Shown here: piece after piece, positions 51,000 to 62,689 of the stretch
How the letters are laid out: every line of letters starts with the position of its first letter
Numbering within the stretch: position 1 is the stretch's first letter
Origin: Arbacia lixula
Lineage: Eukaryota > Echinodermata > Echinoidea > Arbacioida > Arbaciidae
Assembly: GCA_963669155.1 (NCBI GenBank)
Contig: OZ022593.1
Span: 12,534,296-12,598,295, forward strand
Length of the DNA stretch: 64,000 nt
Direction of reading: 5' to 3'
The notes under the pieces: model-generated
Seen by the model: only the letters and a program-made list of their open reading frames with translations
The model's database searches: none
Told to the model about the DNA's origin: nothing
Program-made: the position numbers and the translations under genes

Positions 51000-51420
51000 C
51001 TGGCTCCAAGCTCCTGCTTATCCGCCTCAAGCCCCTCAGAAGGCGACAATAAGCCTCCATGTCTCCCCAAGATAGCCACGTGATATCTCATGAAGGCGGC
51101 TAACAAGAAATAGCTACGCAACAGGTCTTAGCCAAGCAGAAAGCGTTGCAAAGAAACCCAAGCAGCGCCATGGTTCTCACGTAGCGTGAGAAAGCTGAGA
51201 AAATAAACGCGAGACGGATCTGGTTTCTGAGGGCGAGTTGGGTGGTGGGTGGTTCTCAGGGGAAAGCAAAAAAAGAAAAGAAAAACCACTCCCGCCTGAA
51301 ACAGGGGGGATTTTCATAATCAATTTCGACATCTATTCCCACCCCCACCCCGTCCACATCCGGACTAATTGCCAAGGCCGATCGCCACGCACAATTGAGT
51401 TGACATAAATAATGGACGCC
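51000..51420. other. Complex G+C-moderate island
   Basis: About 400 bases free of simple repeats, with a short perfect hairpin TTCTCACG-TAG-CGTGAGAA at 51174-51192. No open frame of note; possibly regulatory. Confidence 0.3.
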
Positions 51421-51429
51421 ATACAAGAT

Positions 51430-54400
51430 TTATGCATGATCCCTTTTTCTCACTGCAATTGGAAAAACACGAATAACATTTCCGAGCTTTATACGACCAC
51501 TGAATTTATGAACATCTCGACACTTTCTTGTTTATCTTCTACATTCAAATCGATATTTTTTTTTTTATTTACCTTAGAATTGTTTCTCAATTTCACAGTT
51601 TTTCATCACTCCTCTTATGAATAATGTGACATGATTAAGATGATGAAATTATCATGTCTTTTCTGATGCTATTATCATGATTGGTGTAGCATTATCTTGC
51701 TTTCTAAGCCGGTCAACAAACTCCGTGACAGCACCAAACGTTTCCGAACTTTTCTGTTATTGATTAAAAACTCGAAGTATTTGAAAGACAGCCAGAAACT
51801 ACCTCCCTGTATTCACGCGTAATAGTTTCAAATAGGACATGAAAAAAACGGAAAAAAAATCTACGATGGCTCCATTCTCTGCAGGCTATTTAATTGTCAT
51901 TGGCCAAGCAGGCGCGACCCAAGTAAAAGTTTAATGGTGTATATAACCCCCTACATCTTAGGCTTAGCAGGGGGACAAATATTACAATAGTCACAAAATG
52001 GTTCTAAATTGCCACTAAGTCCCTAGCTTAACCTGACAAAAAAAGAACAAAGCCCATTTCGAATTACGTTTTCTTACGAACCAGACCATATAAATCTTTT
52101 CTTCTTTGCCCATCGCTGGTGAAGTTTGACGTGGTCGTTTTTTTTCCTTTTAGAAGCTAGTGAAAAATTTATCGATGAGGAAGATGCTTTTTATTCGCGG
52201 AAGGTCTATAGCTATCTGGGCAGCGATGCAGAAATATTGATCAGGGGATTAGCAAACTCCTCTTCTTTTCTTGTCAAGGTTTATTTTCTAATCATTTGTT
52301 TTCTGATGTAATCCCCCACCATGTCGCCACCATTTAGCTGATGTGACAATTAGTAGGTCTGCTGAAATAGGGGCGATGAACACTCAAAGAATTACTTCAA
52401 ATAAGAAAAATATTATTTTTAAATTGAAACTAAAACATTGCAAGCATGCATTATGATGCCAAGCTGTCAGCGTAAACTATAACAATCTTTCAATTCAATT
52501 GCATATGATTTTACTCTTAAAAGCTATAATCCTTTTAAGTCTGTATATGTCACTGATGTAATTTGTCACCAATACGTGAATGGAATCGTGAATGTGAATG
52601 GTGTGTATTACCTGTGCACAAATGCCTTGATTGTGCTTAAAAAGCTAACAACCTTAACGACGTTTATAATCTGAGAAATCAGAATTCGTGTGCAATTTCC
52701 ATTTCAACGCAAACTATTAAATGTCAACTTCCAATTGAAAACTACTGCATTACGAGTACATGTATCAAATTGATATTTAAACAACTTATCCAGTTAATCA
52801 TTTTGATTTGTCTTAAGATTCATTTGTTGGAGAAACTACATTAAACATGAAGAATAATTTTATTATACAGCTTTAAGGCACATTGATCATATATGCTCCC
52901 CCAAAAGTGCTTTCGACTAATATGTCATAAATGAATAAGAAATACAAAATTGTATTTTGATGAAACATATACATCTAAGTACAAATAATGCTCTATAACA
53001 GCACAAATGAAACAAAATTCTCTACAGTTGTACATGTCGTAAAAAATAAGGAAAATAAAATGATATAATTCCTTCTAACTTATTCAATACTACTATGTAT
53101 ATTTACAATAGTTGTCAAGGAGTAATAATGTTTATCCAAATTGATTCGAACTCACTTAAAAGATGATGAACTATCTTTGGGAACATATGTCACGGTGAGA
53201 AAAGGCCAACTGAGAATTCAGGAACTGGAAGAGAGTGTGAACATCAACACTTATTCATTATAGATCTACGACACACAGTATGTGTGAAATAAAACTAAAA
53301 AAGGAACAGCCTTTGCAACGAATATGATCGTAACTAGTGTTCTTCTTATGTGTACGAAATGTACAATAATAAAATATACACTCTTAACTACAATAAAAGC
53401 AATAAAAGGAAGATTGTGTAGCTTTTTAATTAATACTTTTTAGTTAAAAATTCATGCCCGTTTCTGCACATCCTCCAGATATCCCAATTTTGTAATTAAG
53501 TTTACATTTACAGACTTGCTGATTCATGTTATGTCTGCCAGATGCTTACATCTGATAGCCTTAATCGTCTTTTCCTGCATCATCAGCTCAAATATACATA
53601 TATCTTCGTGGGAAAATCGGTGAAGTATAAGTTAAGATCAGATAGAGGCCTTGTTTGCTTTTCAAGAACGGTCAGCACTGTACAACCGTGACCAATCTTT
53701 AGCGCAAAACACGTTACAATATTACGCCTTTTGTTGTCCACTGCTGTACCCTTTGTTGGTCGATTTGAACCATGACATATTCACTAGGTCAAGACCAATA
53801 CATAGAAATGACATGGAACTGAAAAAAATTCAAACGAAATTGATAGTTTTTTGAAATTCGTTAATATCGCGAAACCAACCGGTTTCGACTTTTTCAGAAG
53901 TTTAGAAGTGCATGCGCTCTCGTGTTAGTACGTGCTCTCCCAAACTTGCCCCTATAGACAGAGAGTGGACCTCGATGGTTGTTTGGTACAACAAGTGGTA
54001 CGATATAAAAAAAAGTAAACTATAGGTAGATATAGGTATTTCATTACTGTACATGCCCCCTTGTTGTAGAAACATCATGGCGGATGGAATTAACTTAACA
54101 CAACACCTTCCACCAGCTATTCAAATCGCCGACCTTTTAACTCACGTTCCATCCTCTATCATTGTCTATTGTGAAACAGTCCAGCCATGCCGGAAGATAA
54201 AAAAACACACACCTGCTGACAAAAAAATCTTATTTTTGGCCTCGCTTTAAACGTAATTTTGTAGATTGAATTCCGAGGTTATTATTTTTGTTCGTTCCCC
54301 TCCCCCCCCCCCTCCTCTGATACCTTCGCCCCTTTTTTTGTCGGCACATCGGTGGGCCGGAGGGGGATTACTTTCTACAAAGACGTGTTTGCACGCTTCG

Positions 54401-56090
54401 TTCAGAGTCGTATTCTGAAGGGATCAGAACAAATCAGCTAAAGGTGATTTAGGATTTAATTTTAAGCCTTTGTAGTTGTTTCGTAATGTCCATCTCCTTA
54501 TTCTGCCCTCTTTGACCTTACTCCTTTTCATTTTTTTTTCTAGCCTTCCCCCTTTTTTCTTTGCTTCTCATTAGTTATCTGAAAGACGAACTGGGATCGT
54601 TAATGCGTCCTGTTTAGTTCGGTAATCATCGCTACAGTCGCTGCTTTTGAGAGCATGTAGACATGGCATAAACGGTCATAGACAAAGTAAATGGTGAGAA
54701 GGGGATATAAATGTAACAAACACTGGTATCCACAATACAGATGAACGACGGGATTGGCAGAAAGAGTGAAAGAAAGAGATATGGATAGACTCTTACATGT
54801 AGCTAAAGCTTGATAAACCTTGTTTAAATAGTCGCAATACATGCATGGACAGACATATTCGTAGAGCTGTTTAGATAAATGCATTGCAACACAGATAAGA
54901 AAATGGACACCCACGTTTACACTTCATTGGCAAGTACAATTCACATGGAAATATATCAATGTATAAGATGTAAAAGGGGAAAGGATATCAGTGAAATATC
55001 ATTTAATTTATATATTTAGCCTTGAATTTGGGGTTGATTCCACTTTTTCCGTAAGCTGGTACATGGCTACTTATCAAGTACTTAGTAATCACCACTTTCT
55101 ACTTACCTCAAAAATGGTTAGTTTGTGGACGAGAGGACTGTGTATGGTAAGAAGTGCCGTTCTGCCTTCATGGTTGCCATGGTGATCATTTCTATCGTGT
55201 GCTTTGCTCCCGAACACAGGCGTAAGAAGCCTAAATAGGGAAAACAATAATGAAATGCAATGTTTAAAGGGAGATTAATGCAAACATTTATATCGATATG
55301 CTAATATCGTAAATACACATTCAATATACAAGAGACATACACTATCACAACACGGATCTAATGTTACATCCAATTAAGTGAATACTATAAAAACACAATG
55401 CATTTTAGGGAAGTTAAAATATTCTTCAAATTAAAACCCATTTTGTTTTTTATATTTGGAGAAGAAATATCACGGCTTCCTTTTGTGATGATAATAATGA
55501 TTTTTTTTTTGCAACAACACGTTTAAAAATCATGAAGAATTTTGTACAGATAATTGTCTTTCTTCTGTGTTTCTTTCGATATTTATGTAACCTTCGCTTG
55601 ATGTTTAAGACCCTGGAATCTTGTTTTCTTGGTTTAAGAACAAAACCCGATATTCCAAAACGGACACAAAAGGGAATACTTTTCCAATAAGAAAGATTTT
55701 ATCATTTTATTCAAGATAGACCAAGGTGTGAATCCTTCGGGTGTTTGTGAGCCTTCGCGCTCCCATCAAAAGGATGGTAAAGCTAATTCAAGCCCTGTTG
55801 AATAGAATCCTTTTAAAATATTCTTTTGAGTGTATTTGGCCTTGCTAGCAAGGCTATACACACGTAGGCCTTCCCGTCTTTCTCAACCGTCTTTTTGTGC
55901 CGAATAATGTTCCATTCCGCTCCACTTGACGACTATTGTATCAGCGAAAATGAATTGACTGAATTCGTTCAGTACGTGATGCGTGCAGAGAATGTGATGC
56001 GTGGACAATGTTTAATGAACATAACCACAGATCGCATATTTGTACGTAGATATGGCCCATGTGTTCATGTTAGGTCGCGTTGAAGGAGGT
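51430..56090. other. A+T-rich intergenic stretch, no gene recognised
   Basis: The longest stretch without a microsatellite array. It holds a C10 run at 54302-54311 and a partial X-box-like GGTTGCCATGGTGATC at 55171-55186. No exon or transposon could be supported. Confidence 0.5.
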
Positions 56091-56095
56091 TCATG

Positions 56096-56107
56096 CAGAG
56101 AGAGAGA

Positions 56108-56173
<66 letters not shown>

Positions 56174-56224
56174 AAGAGAGAGAGAGAGAAAGAGAGAGCG
56201 AGAGACAGACAGACAGACAGACAG
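56096..56224. repeat. (GA)n followed by (GACA)n
   Basis: About 105 bases of GA with AAAGA and GCGA interruptions, then five GACA units (56203-56224). The (GA)n-(GACA)n combination recurs at 58160-58432. Confidence 0.97.
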
Positions 56225-56499
56225 AGAAAGATGAAAGATACATAATCATGATAATGAGTGATTCTTATATATAGAAAAGATGAGACAAAGGACGGAAAGA
56301 TTGACTCAAAGAAGTGAATACTGAGCGCAGCTATTCATTAGTTGAATTCTATAAGCGGCATAAAGTATAAACAATATCGAAGGAAAACTTCAACAGCTCA
56401 TGGAAATATGATAGACATGGAATCCATTTGAATTTGATCTATCCCCGGAAACAAACATTTGAAGAATGGTTGACGGGTCTTGGGTTGCAGAAGATGGAG

Positions 56500-56521
56500 G
56501 GGGAGGGGGGGGGGGGGGGGG
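56500..56521. repeat. G-run (about 18 G)
   Basis: AGGG followed by about 18 consecutive G in a G-rich neighbourhood (56490-56535). Confidence 0.95.
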
Positions 56522-57708
56522 AAATGGGGGAGAAGCGGTTGATGACGATGGAATTACATAAGTCCTTGCTTGTTGTCTAGGCCAGTATATGCTTGAGGGG
56601 GGCCGTATCCTCGGGGTGGGTGCGACGGGTCTGTCTACTAGGCCGGGGAAGCCTCGGGCAAGGCTAGGAACAAAGTCTGCTACTCACTTCCAGTTCTCAT
56701 GACCAGGTGCGTCGAGAACTTACCACAAACTAACCCTCTCAATACCGAACCAGGAAAAAGCCTATAAACGGATTATACATTCCACACACCTATGTTACTA
56801 ATATGGTTAATTATAATTTGATGAAAAATGAACAAAATGAAAGGAAAACGAGGATTACACCTGGTCGTCTCGGAGCTAGCTCCGTCTTTCATCACTTCAG
56901 CGGACATCTTTAGTGACATTGAACGCAATCAATCCTTTCTAAATGGTCGGTATGTCTAGCCGGATGGGAGCTGTCAATCAGTAGGAAAGATACTAATGAA
57001 GAGACTTTAATACGAAGACAGCATGACACGGTGTCATCAAATATTTTCTTCGCCGCCTTGCGAGTATCTATATCAATTTTCGGCATGACACAGCGAGATC
57101 GCGTAACGCACGCTAAGCCAATAATTGTTTAGGAATGACGATATGAAATATGACCAACTATTTGTTGTCTTCTTTCCAAGAGTCAACAAGGACTTATATC
57201 ACATTGGCCTACCAAAATCAAGATGTTATGATTACGTGATAGTTCAGATGAAAAGTTTAGATGAAACTAGGTTAGAATGTCAAATACTACATAACTGTAA
57301 AGTTATTTGTTACAATGTGTCCCAACTACGATAAATTAATAAAAAATATAATTGTAAAACAAAATGTCAAATACGAAGTCAATGTTGTTCTAGCAAATAA
57401 ATGGTTCGTCACAATACCCTTAAAATATGTAATTAAGATAGTATCGATCAATAACCTTTACAGGGTATGCGCTAGGTGATAATTTCATATGTAATAGTCA
57501 CTAATAGTAATTATTAGTAAATATAACTGCGTTTTTTTCAACAATCTCTGGGATTCAGTACATCATGGGAGATGAATGCAACGTCTTAAATGTTTGCAAT
57601 GTTTGATTTGAAAAGTACATCGCACTTTCACCCTTTCCTCGGCTCATCCACGCTTAACTTTTTGTCTGTCAGGTAAGATGCATTAATGGCGCATGAAGAT
57701 TTGAATGA

Positions 57709-57804
57709 GTTGAGAAAATAAATGGTCGGATCGAATTAAGAAGTGGGCTCAATAACCTATGGCTCAAAATGAATGAAAACAAAATGTATTATGTTAAACG
57801 AACA
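57709..57804 (+). mobile_element. Probable reverse-transcriptase relic of a LINE
   Basis: A 32-codon open stretch reads VEKINGRIEL then LNNLWLKMNENK before a stop at 57805. The pattern (K-I-N, a tryptophan-leucine, then N-x-x-K) resembles the palm-to-thumb part of CR1/Jockey-type reverse transcriptases, where W-x-x-x-N-x-L-x-L-N-x-x-K-T is usual; here the stretch is shortened. No YADD box or 3' tail is seen nearby, so this is a decayed fragment at best. Confidence 0.3.
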
Positions 57805-58159
57805 TAACACCGCGTTACTAATGCTTTGGAAGAGAGAGAATTATCTATGTCTTATCGATTACGTGGTTACACCAACGGGATTTTTGCTGGTTTTGTAATG
57901 GAGGAGCGATCAGTTAGAGTCATAGCCTTTCATCCTGAACTATCTCCTTTATTTACCATCAGGTAAAGGTTTCTTTTTTTTTGGTCGATTCGATCCCCTA
58001 TTCGATTAGTTTCTTTTTCAAGTAGTGAGGCGGATACTATAGTCTTAACGATTTCAGGGGAAAACTACATCGATTGCAGTAATTACCAGCGGAACTCCTC
58101 GTCCAATGACTGGAAGTGATGCAAGTACAAGATCGGCCAAGCAGTGAGTGACAAGACAA

Positions 58160-58202
58160 TGAGGGCGAGAGAGAAAGAAAGAAAGAGAGAGAGAGAGAGA
58201 AG

Positions 58203-58273
<71 letters not shown>

Positions 58274-58309
58274 CGAGAGAAAGGGTGAGATGGAGAGAGA
58301 GAGAGAGGT

Positions 58310-58390
<81 letters not shown>

Positions 58391-58432
58391 CAGGCAGACA
58401 GACAGACAGACAGACAGACAGACATATAGACA
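58160..58432. repeat. (GA)n block with (GACA)n tail
   Basis: About 215 bases of GA with GACCGACC and GGTAAAC interruptions, then (GGCA)/(GACA) units to 58425. On the - strand it gives Ser/Leu-rich and Cys/Leu/Ser-rich artefact frames. Confidence 0.97.
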
Positions 58433-58729
58433 CACAGGCGGGACGGACAGGGGAGGGAGAGGGGATTTCAGGGGGATGGGGAAGGGGTTATGTGGATGTC
58501 AGAAGATCAATCGATCGATAATGAAGACGTAGAACAAGAAGTTGGAGGAGCATGACCATTGATAACAGATCAATGAAAGAAAAGAACAATTGAGAACATT
58601 ACAAAAGTCAAGAGAAGCAACACCGTACGGTTATAACCTCATCATCATTGCAGAAACTTCTCAAAATGACACCGATCACTTATGCCCCCACCCCCTTCAA
58701 TAAAACACAAACAAATAAATACAATTTAG

Positions 58730-59035
58730 AAAAAAAAATCAGGAAAAATAAAAAAACATCCAAGAAGAAAACTAACAAAAAAAAAATAAGCTAAAGAAGC
58801 GAAAAGTAAACATGGAAGAATAAGAAGATGGTGAAAAGGACAAGTAAGAAGAACAAGATGAATGAGAAAGACGCCGATGAAGAAAACCACCACCAAAAAC
58901 ATAAGATGAAGAAGATGAAATGGACATCGAAGAAGGAGAAGAAGATGAAGAGGACAACAGGAGGGACAAGAAGAATAGAAAAGATGAGTAGAAGAAGACG
59001 AATGCGAAAAGGGAGAGTAAGGTGTAGGAGAGTGG
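58730..59035. repeat. Purine-rich low-complexity stretch (degenerate GAA/AAG)
   Basis: A-runs followed by degenerate AAGAAGATGAA sequence; apparent Lys/Arg-rich open frames follow from the composition. Confidence 0.7.
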
Positions 59036-59499
59036 AGGTGTGAATGGAGAGTGAATTGATAACGAAATGGTTTCCACTATCTAGACGAAAACTGATAAGA
59101 TCTATCCAAACTGAAGAGAAGAATAGAGTAAGAATCAATCTGATGTAGATATTAAAGTATTAAGGTCAGTACGATACATACCATAATGACTAACATAACA
59201 GTGATGACTTGGACTCGTTACGAATTGCCATATGTATGTAGACCTATTGAACCGCTTCCATTCTTAAGAGAAATTCGTAATTGGTTCAGATATTATCATG
59301 AAATGAATTATTATGATCATTCCCCATCATTTACATTAAATACCGACGCGTAATAGTAAGGGACTATACGAAATACATAGCTCAGGTATCAGATAGGAAA
59401 TATATGTATGATAACTCATATTTCTCTCTCTCTCTCGCGATCATTCTCTTCCTCTGAACCCCTCTCTCCCCCTTTTTGCCGTTCTCCATTCCAGGTTTT

Positions 59500-59870
59500 C
59501 TTCAAACAAGTAATTGGTTGTGGCATCCGATGGAAGCTGATGGGTGCGGCCTGAAATCACTCCCGTCATGCGAGGGGGGCCAAGCTGTGATTGATCGGCC
59601 CAAGTTTCGCGGGAAAATCTTGAGCACTTAAAGCCCTGTCAAGGTCACCCTCTTACCTGGCGTACTAGACCCCCTTATTCTACCCCTCTCCCCACCCCTT
59701 TTACACCGATGTTATTGTAGGTTTCGGCGTCCGTCTCGCAATTGTCATGTGCGGTATGACATAACGAATATAGTCTGCCGAAAAATGAACGAGAAAAACA
59801 GACGCGGGCAGCAGTTTTGCCACCGCAGCGCTTACGAAGAACTTACCCTCTGAGTTATACATCAATCCTT
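59500..59870. promoter_or_regulatory. Complex G+C-moderate island with E2F and nuclear-receptor-like sites
   Basis: It contains the perfect E2F consensus TTTCGCGGGAAA at 59605-59616, TGATTGAT at 59588-59595 (Pbx/Hox-like) and TCAAGGTCA at 59638-59646 (monomeric orphan nuclear-receptor type). All three lie within about 60 bases in repeat-free sequence. Function is untested, and no transcription start can be recognised. Confidence 0.3.
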
Positions 59871-60347
59871 TTTGATTAGTTCTGTTTTGGGGTGGAGTAA
59901 GTGGTTTTCCAGTCAGAACATTTTCCTTGGAAATACTTCAACAATTATATACATCCCGTCTTGTTTTCAATGTAAACATACTTTGTGGTCTCATTCCGCT
60001 CTTTCAAAGATATTCATTAAGGTGACAAACAACACCCAACTATGTCAATGATAATTGCCTGATGGTGCGATTACTCATACTTTCGTTCTTCATCGTAATA
60101 CGTACATCACGTAATACTTTCACTTAAAAGATGTGAAACAACCTACGAATACATTAAATATAGCGATATCCAAATACCGAAGAAATGACATCATAGACGA
60201 TACAAATATGTTTTGCTTACATCACTTGGTGTTAGTGTACATATCGGTATAAACAATTTACAATACCACGTCATAAGTATACGTTAGATCATACACCCTA
60301 AAAAGAGAAACAGAAAAAAAAACTAACATATTTTAGGACTGTTATCT

Positions 60348-60645
60348 TTCGGTTCTTATCTCTTTTTTTTTTGGAAACGAATTTTAGTGAAAGGGCTTTC
60401 TGGGGTAATTTTAATTTTGAAAGGATATTTTAGGCATACACTCAGTGGTAGTAAGGATAGCATACTCCATCCTGTAAATGAAGGGCTAATTTTTCATTCG
60501 GTTCTTATCTCTTTTTTTTTTGGAAACGAATTTTAGTGAAAGGGCTTTCTGTGGTAATTTCAATTTTGAAAGGAAATTTTAGGCATACACTCAGTGGTAG
60601 TAAGGATAGCCATCTCCATCCTGTAAATGAAGGGCTAATTTTTCA
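60348..60645. repeat. Tandem duplication, 2 x 149 bp
   Basis: Unit 1 is 60348-60496 and unit 2 is 60497-60645; both begin TTCGGTTCTTATCTC and end near GGGCTAATTTTTCA. The copies differ at only a few positions, so the duplication is fairly recent. Confidence 0.93.
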
Positions 60646-60662
60646 TTCGTTCATCGTTATAT

Positions 60663-60714
60663 TTCATTTACTTAATACTACTGGGTGTATGCCTTCAATT
60701 TCCTTTCATTAAGG
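60663..60714 (-). repeat. Partial inverted copy of the 149-bp unit
   Basis: Reverse-complemented, this stretch reads GAAAGGAAATTGAAGGCATACACCCAGTAGTA..., matching the middle of the 149-bp unit (GAAAGGAAATTTTAGGCATACACTCAGTGGTA...) with a short internal deletion. Together with the tandem pair it could fold into a hairpin. Confidence 0.7.
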
Positions 60715-60723
60715 GAGTTTATG

Positions 60724-60830
60724 ACGTTTCGTGCGCAACACCGTGTCAGGTGTGATACAAAATTGCAATAAGTAGGGGTTACAATTTTGCATCACACCTG
60801 ACGAATTGTTGCAGCAGCGCACAAAACGTC
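60724..60830. repeat. Imperfect 45-bp inverted repeat (hairpin)
   Basis: The left arm (60724-60766) includes GTCAGGTGTGAT and ACAAAATTG; the right arm (60782-60830) includes CAATTTTGCATCACACCTGAC, its near-complement, and the outer ACGTTTCGTGCGC pairs with GCGCACAAAACGT. The loop is about 15 bases. It is probably a small fold-back element relic; no clear target duplication was found. Confidence 0.75.
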
Positions 60831-60949
60831 GTGATCGTTTTAGATTCCGTCGACCATACATTGCCAGGCAAACGATTATCGATAGCAAATTATCTGCAAT
60901 GAGTAATATATTTAGCACATAAGTTTATGTTCGACATTTTATTAATCCT

Positions 60950-62100
60950 GTGTGTGTTGTGCGTGTATCATTTTATTCACACAGGTTCAATAGCGCGCAA
61001 CGCAAAGGGTTATTAATGTATCGAAGATCATGGAAGAATGAGGACTCTGACCAGTACATTTTTTCAGTAAATGTTTAAGACAATTATTTTGTTGATCTTG
61101 TTGATATAACCAATATCATTCTATATTGTATAGGTTATTTATCTTAAACCTATGTTTGCTACATGTGTCCATTTTCACCATTTATACACACAAATCCCAT
61201 GGAGAAGGCTGATCATCTGACACACAAAATCAATGCTTCAGACAGATGAAAGCAATATCACGATAATATGTATTTTTCACATTTATCTACGATGATTAGT
61301 TTCGTGCCATTATTTGTTTGTTATTGTTGAAAACATTATCACAATCTCAATTAACAATTAACAATTAACAACAATCACATTCTATTCAGCTAAGTATAAT
61401 TTTGAAATACCTTCAAATTCAGTTGTGGGCAATAACCTTCGTTTGTAAACTGTTTCACATGTTCTATTGCTAGGATGATAAATAGTCAGATAGTGCACAT
61501 GTTATGCAAAACGATGATGCAATAATAAACCACCGTTGCTCTTCAAATACACGTACAAGCAAAAAAAAAAAAAAACTTGAGAAAAACAAACGAACAAATC
61601 TAGCCCGAATGATTTATAATGACAACGATGCTTGCTTCTTGATGAAAAAAATGTCAGAAACAATGCATGTGTAGATACAATACACGGAACACAAATCGTA
61701 TATATGTATTATCCAACATGTCATGATGTGTAAGATATAGAAAGGAGAAAATTAAGGTGTAATATTGTTTATTTATCCTCCCATTTTGTATGTTTTGAGA
61801 GGACATAACAAGCCTAGGTTTCATTTAAAGGTAAGATGGCCCTCGCCACGAAACACAACATGGAGCAACAGCATACCCGGACAATAACATGTATTGAGTC
61901 TCACATTTATAGCTTGATGAGTCTTTTCCAGGAAGAGTGAAACACTATGCGTTGTAACGTTAGAAACACCGCGTTTCGTAGCGACCTGCATTGCATTGCA
62001 GCGCGGCGGTCAGCAGGGATTCCCTCTACCCTTGCGCATCACGTGGTTGTCACACAATATTTTGTTGATCCTGCTAAAAGTGCCACCGTACCTTTAAGCG
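60950..62100. other. A+T-rich stretch ending in a CpG-bearing segment
   Basis: No gene recognised. It includes a short (AATTAAC)n run near 61348-61370 and a CpG-rich segment at about 61960-62110 (GCAGCGCGGCGGTC). Confidence 0.45.
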
Positions 62101-62127
62101 CGGGTTTATGAGTATCCCACCTCTAAT

Positions 62128-62192
62128 TGCTCCCGCCTCCCCCTCCCCCACCCCCCTCCCTCCTCCCCCTCCCCCACCCCCCTCCCTCCCTA
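62128..62192. repeat. C-rich minisatellite-like tract
   Basis: CCTCCCCCACCCCCCTCCCT occurs twice in tandem within 65 bases. The opposite strand is G-rich and quadruplex-compatible. Confidence 0.85.
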
Positions 62193-62567
62193 TCTCATCC
62201 CGGCCTAAGTCCCCTACCCATCTCGTGATAAATGAAGAGGCTCAAACGGGTCTTACCTCATCTTCCCAGCTCATTTCTTTGTCAGGACTCGTTTGCATCA
62301 GGGAACGCAGAGTATTTACCTCCACCCGTCAGAATTAGTCTGGAGAAAGAGTTTAGAAATGATTGTCAAAAACTCGTGGCGGCTCGGGAGAGGAGGTATA
62401 GACAGGATAGAGAGGAGGAGGAATTCGCAAGTTTTGATCAGCGGTGTTATCCCATCTCCCTTTCGCTCCCTTGAATAAGATGAATAAGCAAACAAAAGAG
62501 GACGAGGAAAACAATGGACAAATATAATGATTGACACTCGAGATACATCCCTGGACATGTACGTTAT

Positions 62568-62687
62568 ATCGTATATTGTATGCAAGTGGTGAGCTCAAGA
62601 GGTATATACAATAATATAGGTTCCTCTATCGTATATTGTATGCAGATGGTGAGCTCAAGAGGTATATACAATAATATAGGCTCCTCT
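62568..62687. repeat. Tandem duplication, 2 x 60 bp
   Basis: Unit 1 is 62568-62627 and unit 2 is 62628-62687; both contain ATCGTATATTGTATGCA and GGTGAGCTCAAGAGG. Only about three mismatches are seen, so the duplication is recent or the sequence is constrained. Confidence 0.95.
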
Positions 62688-62689
62688 TC

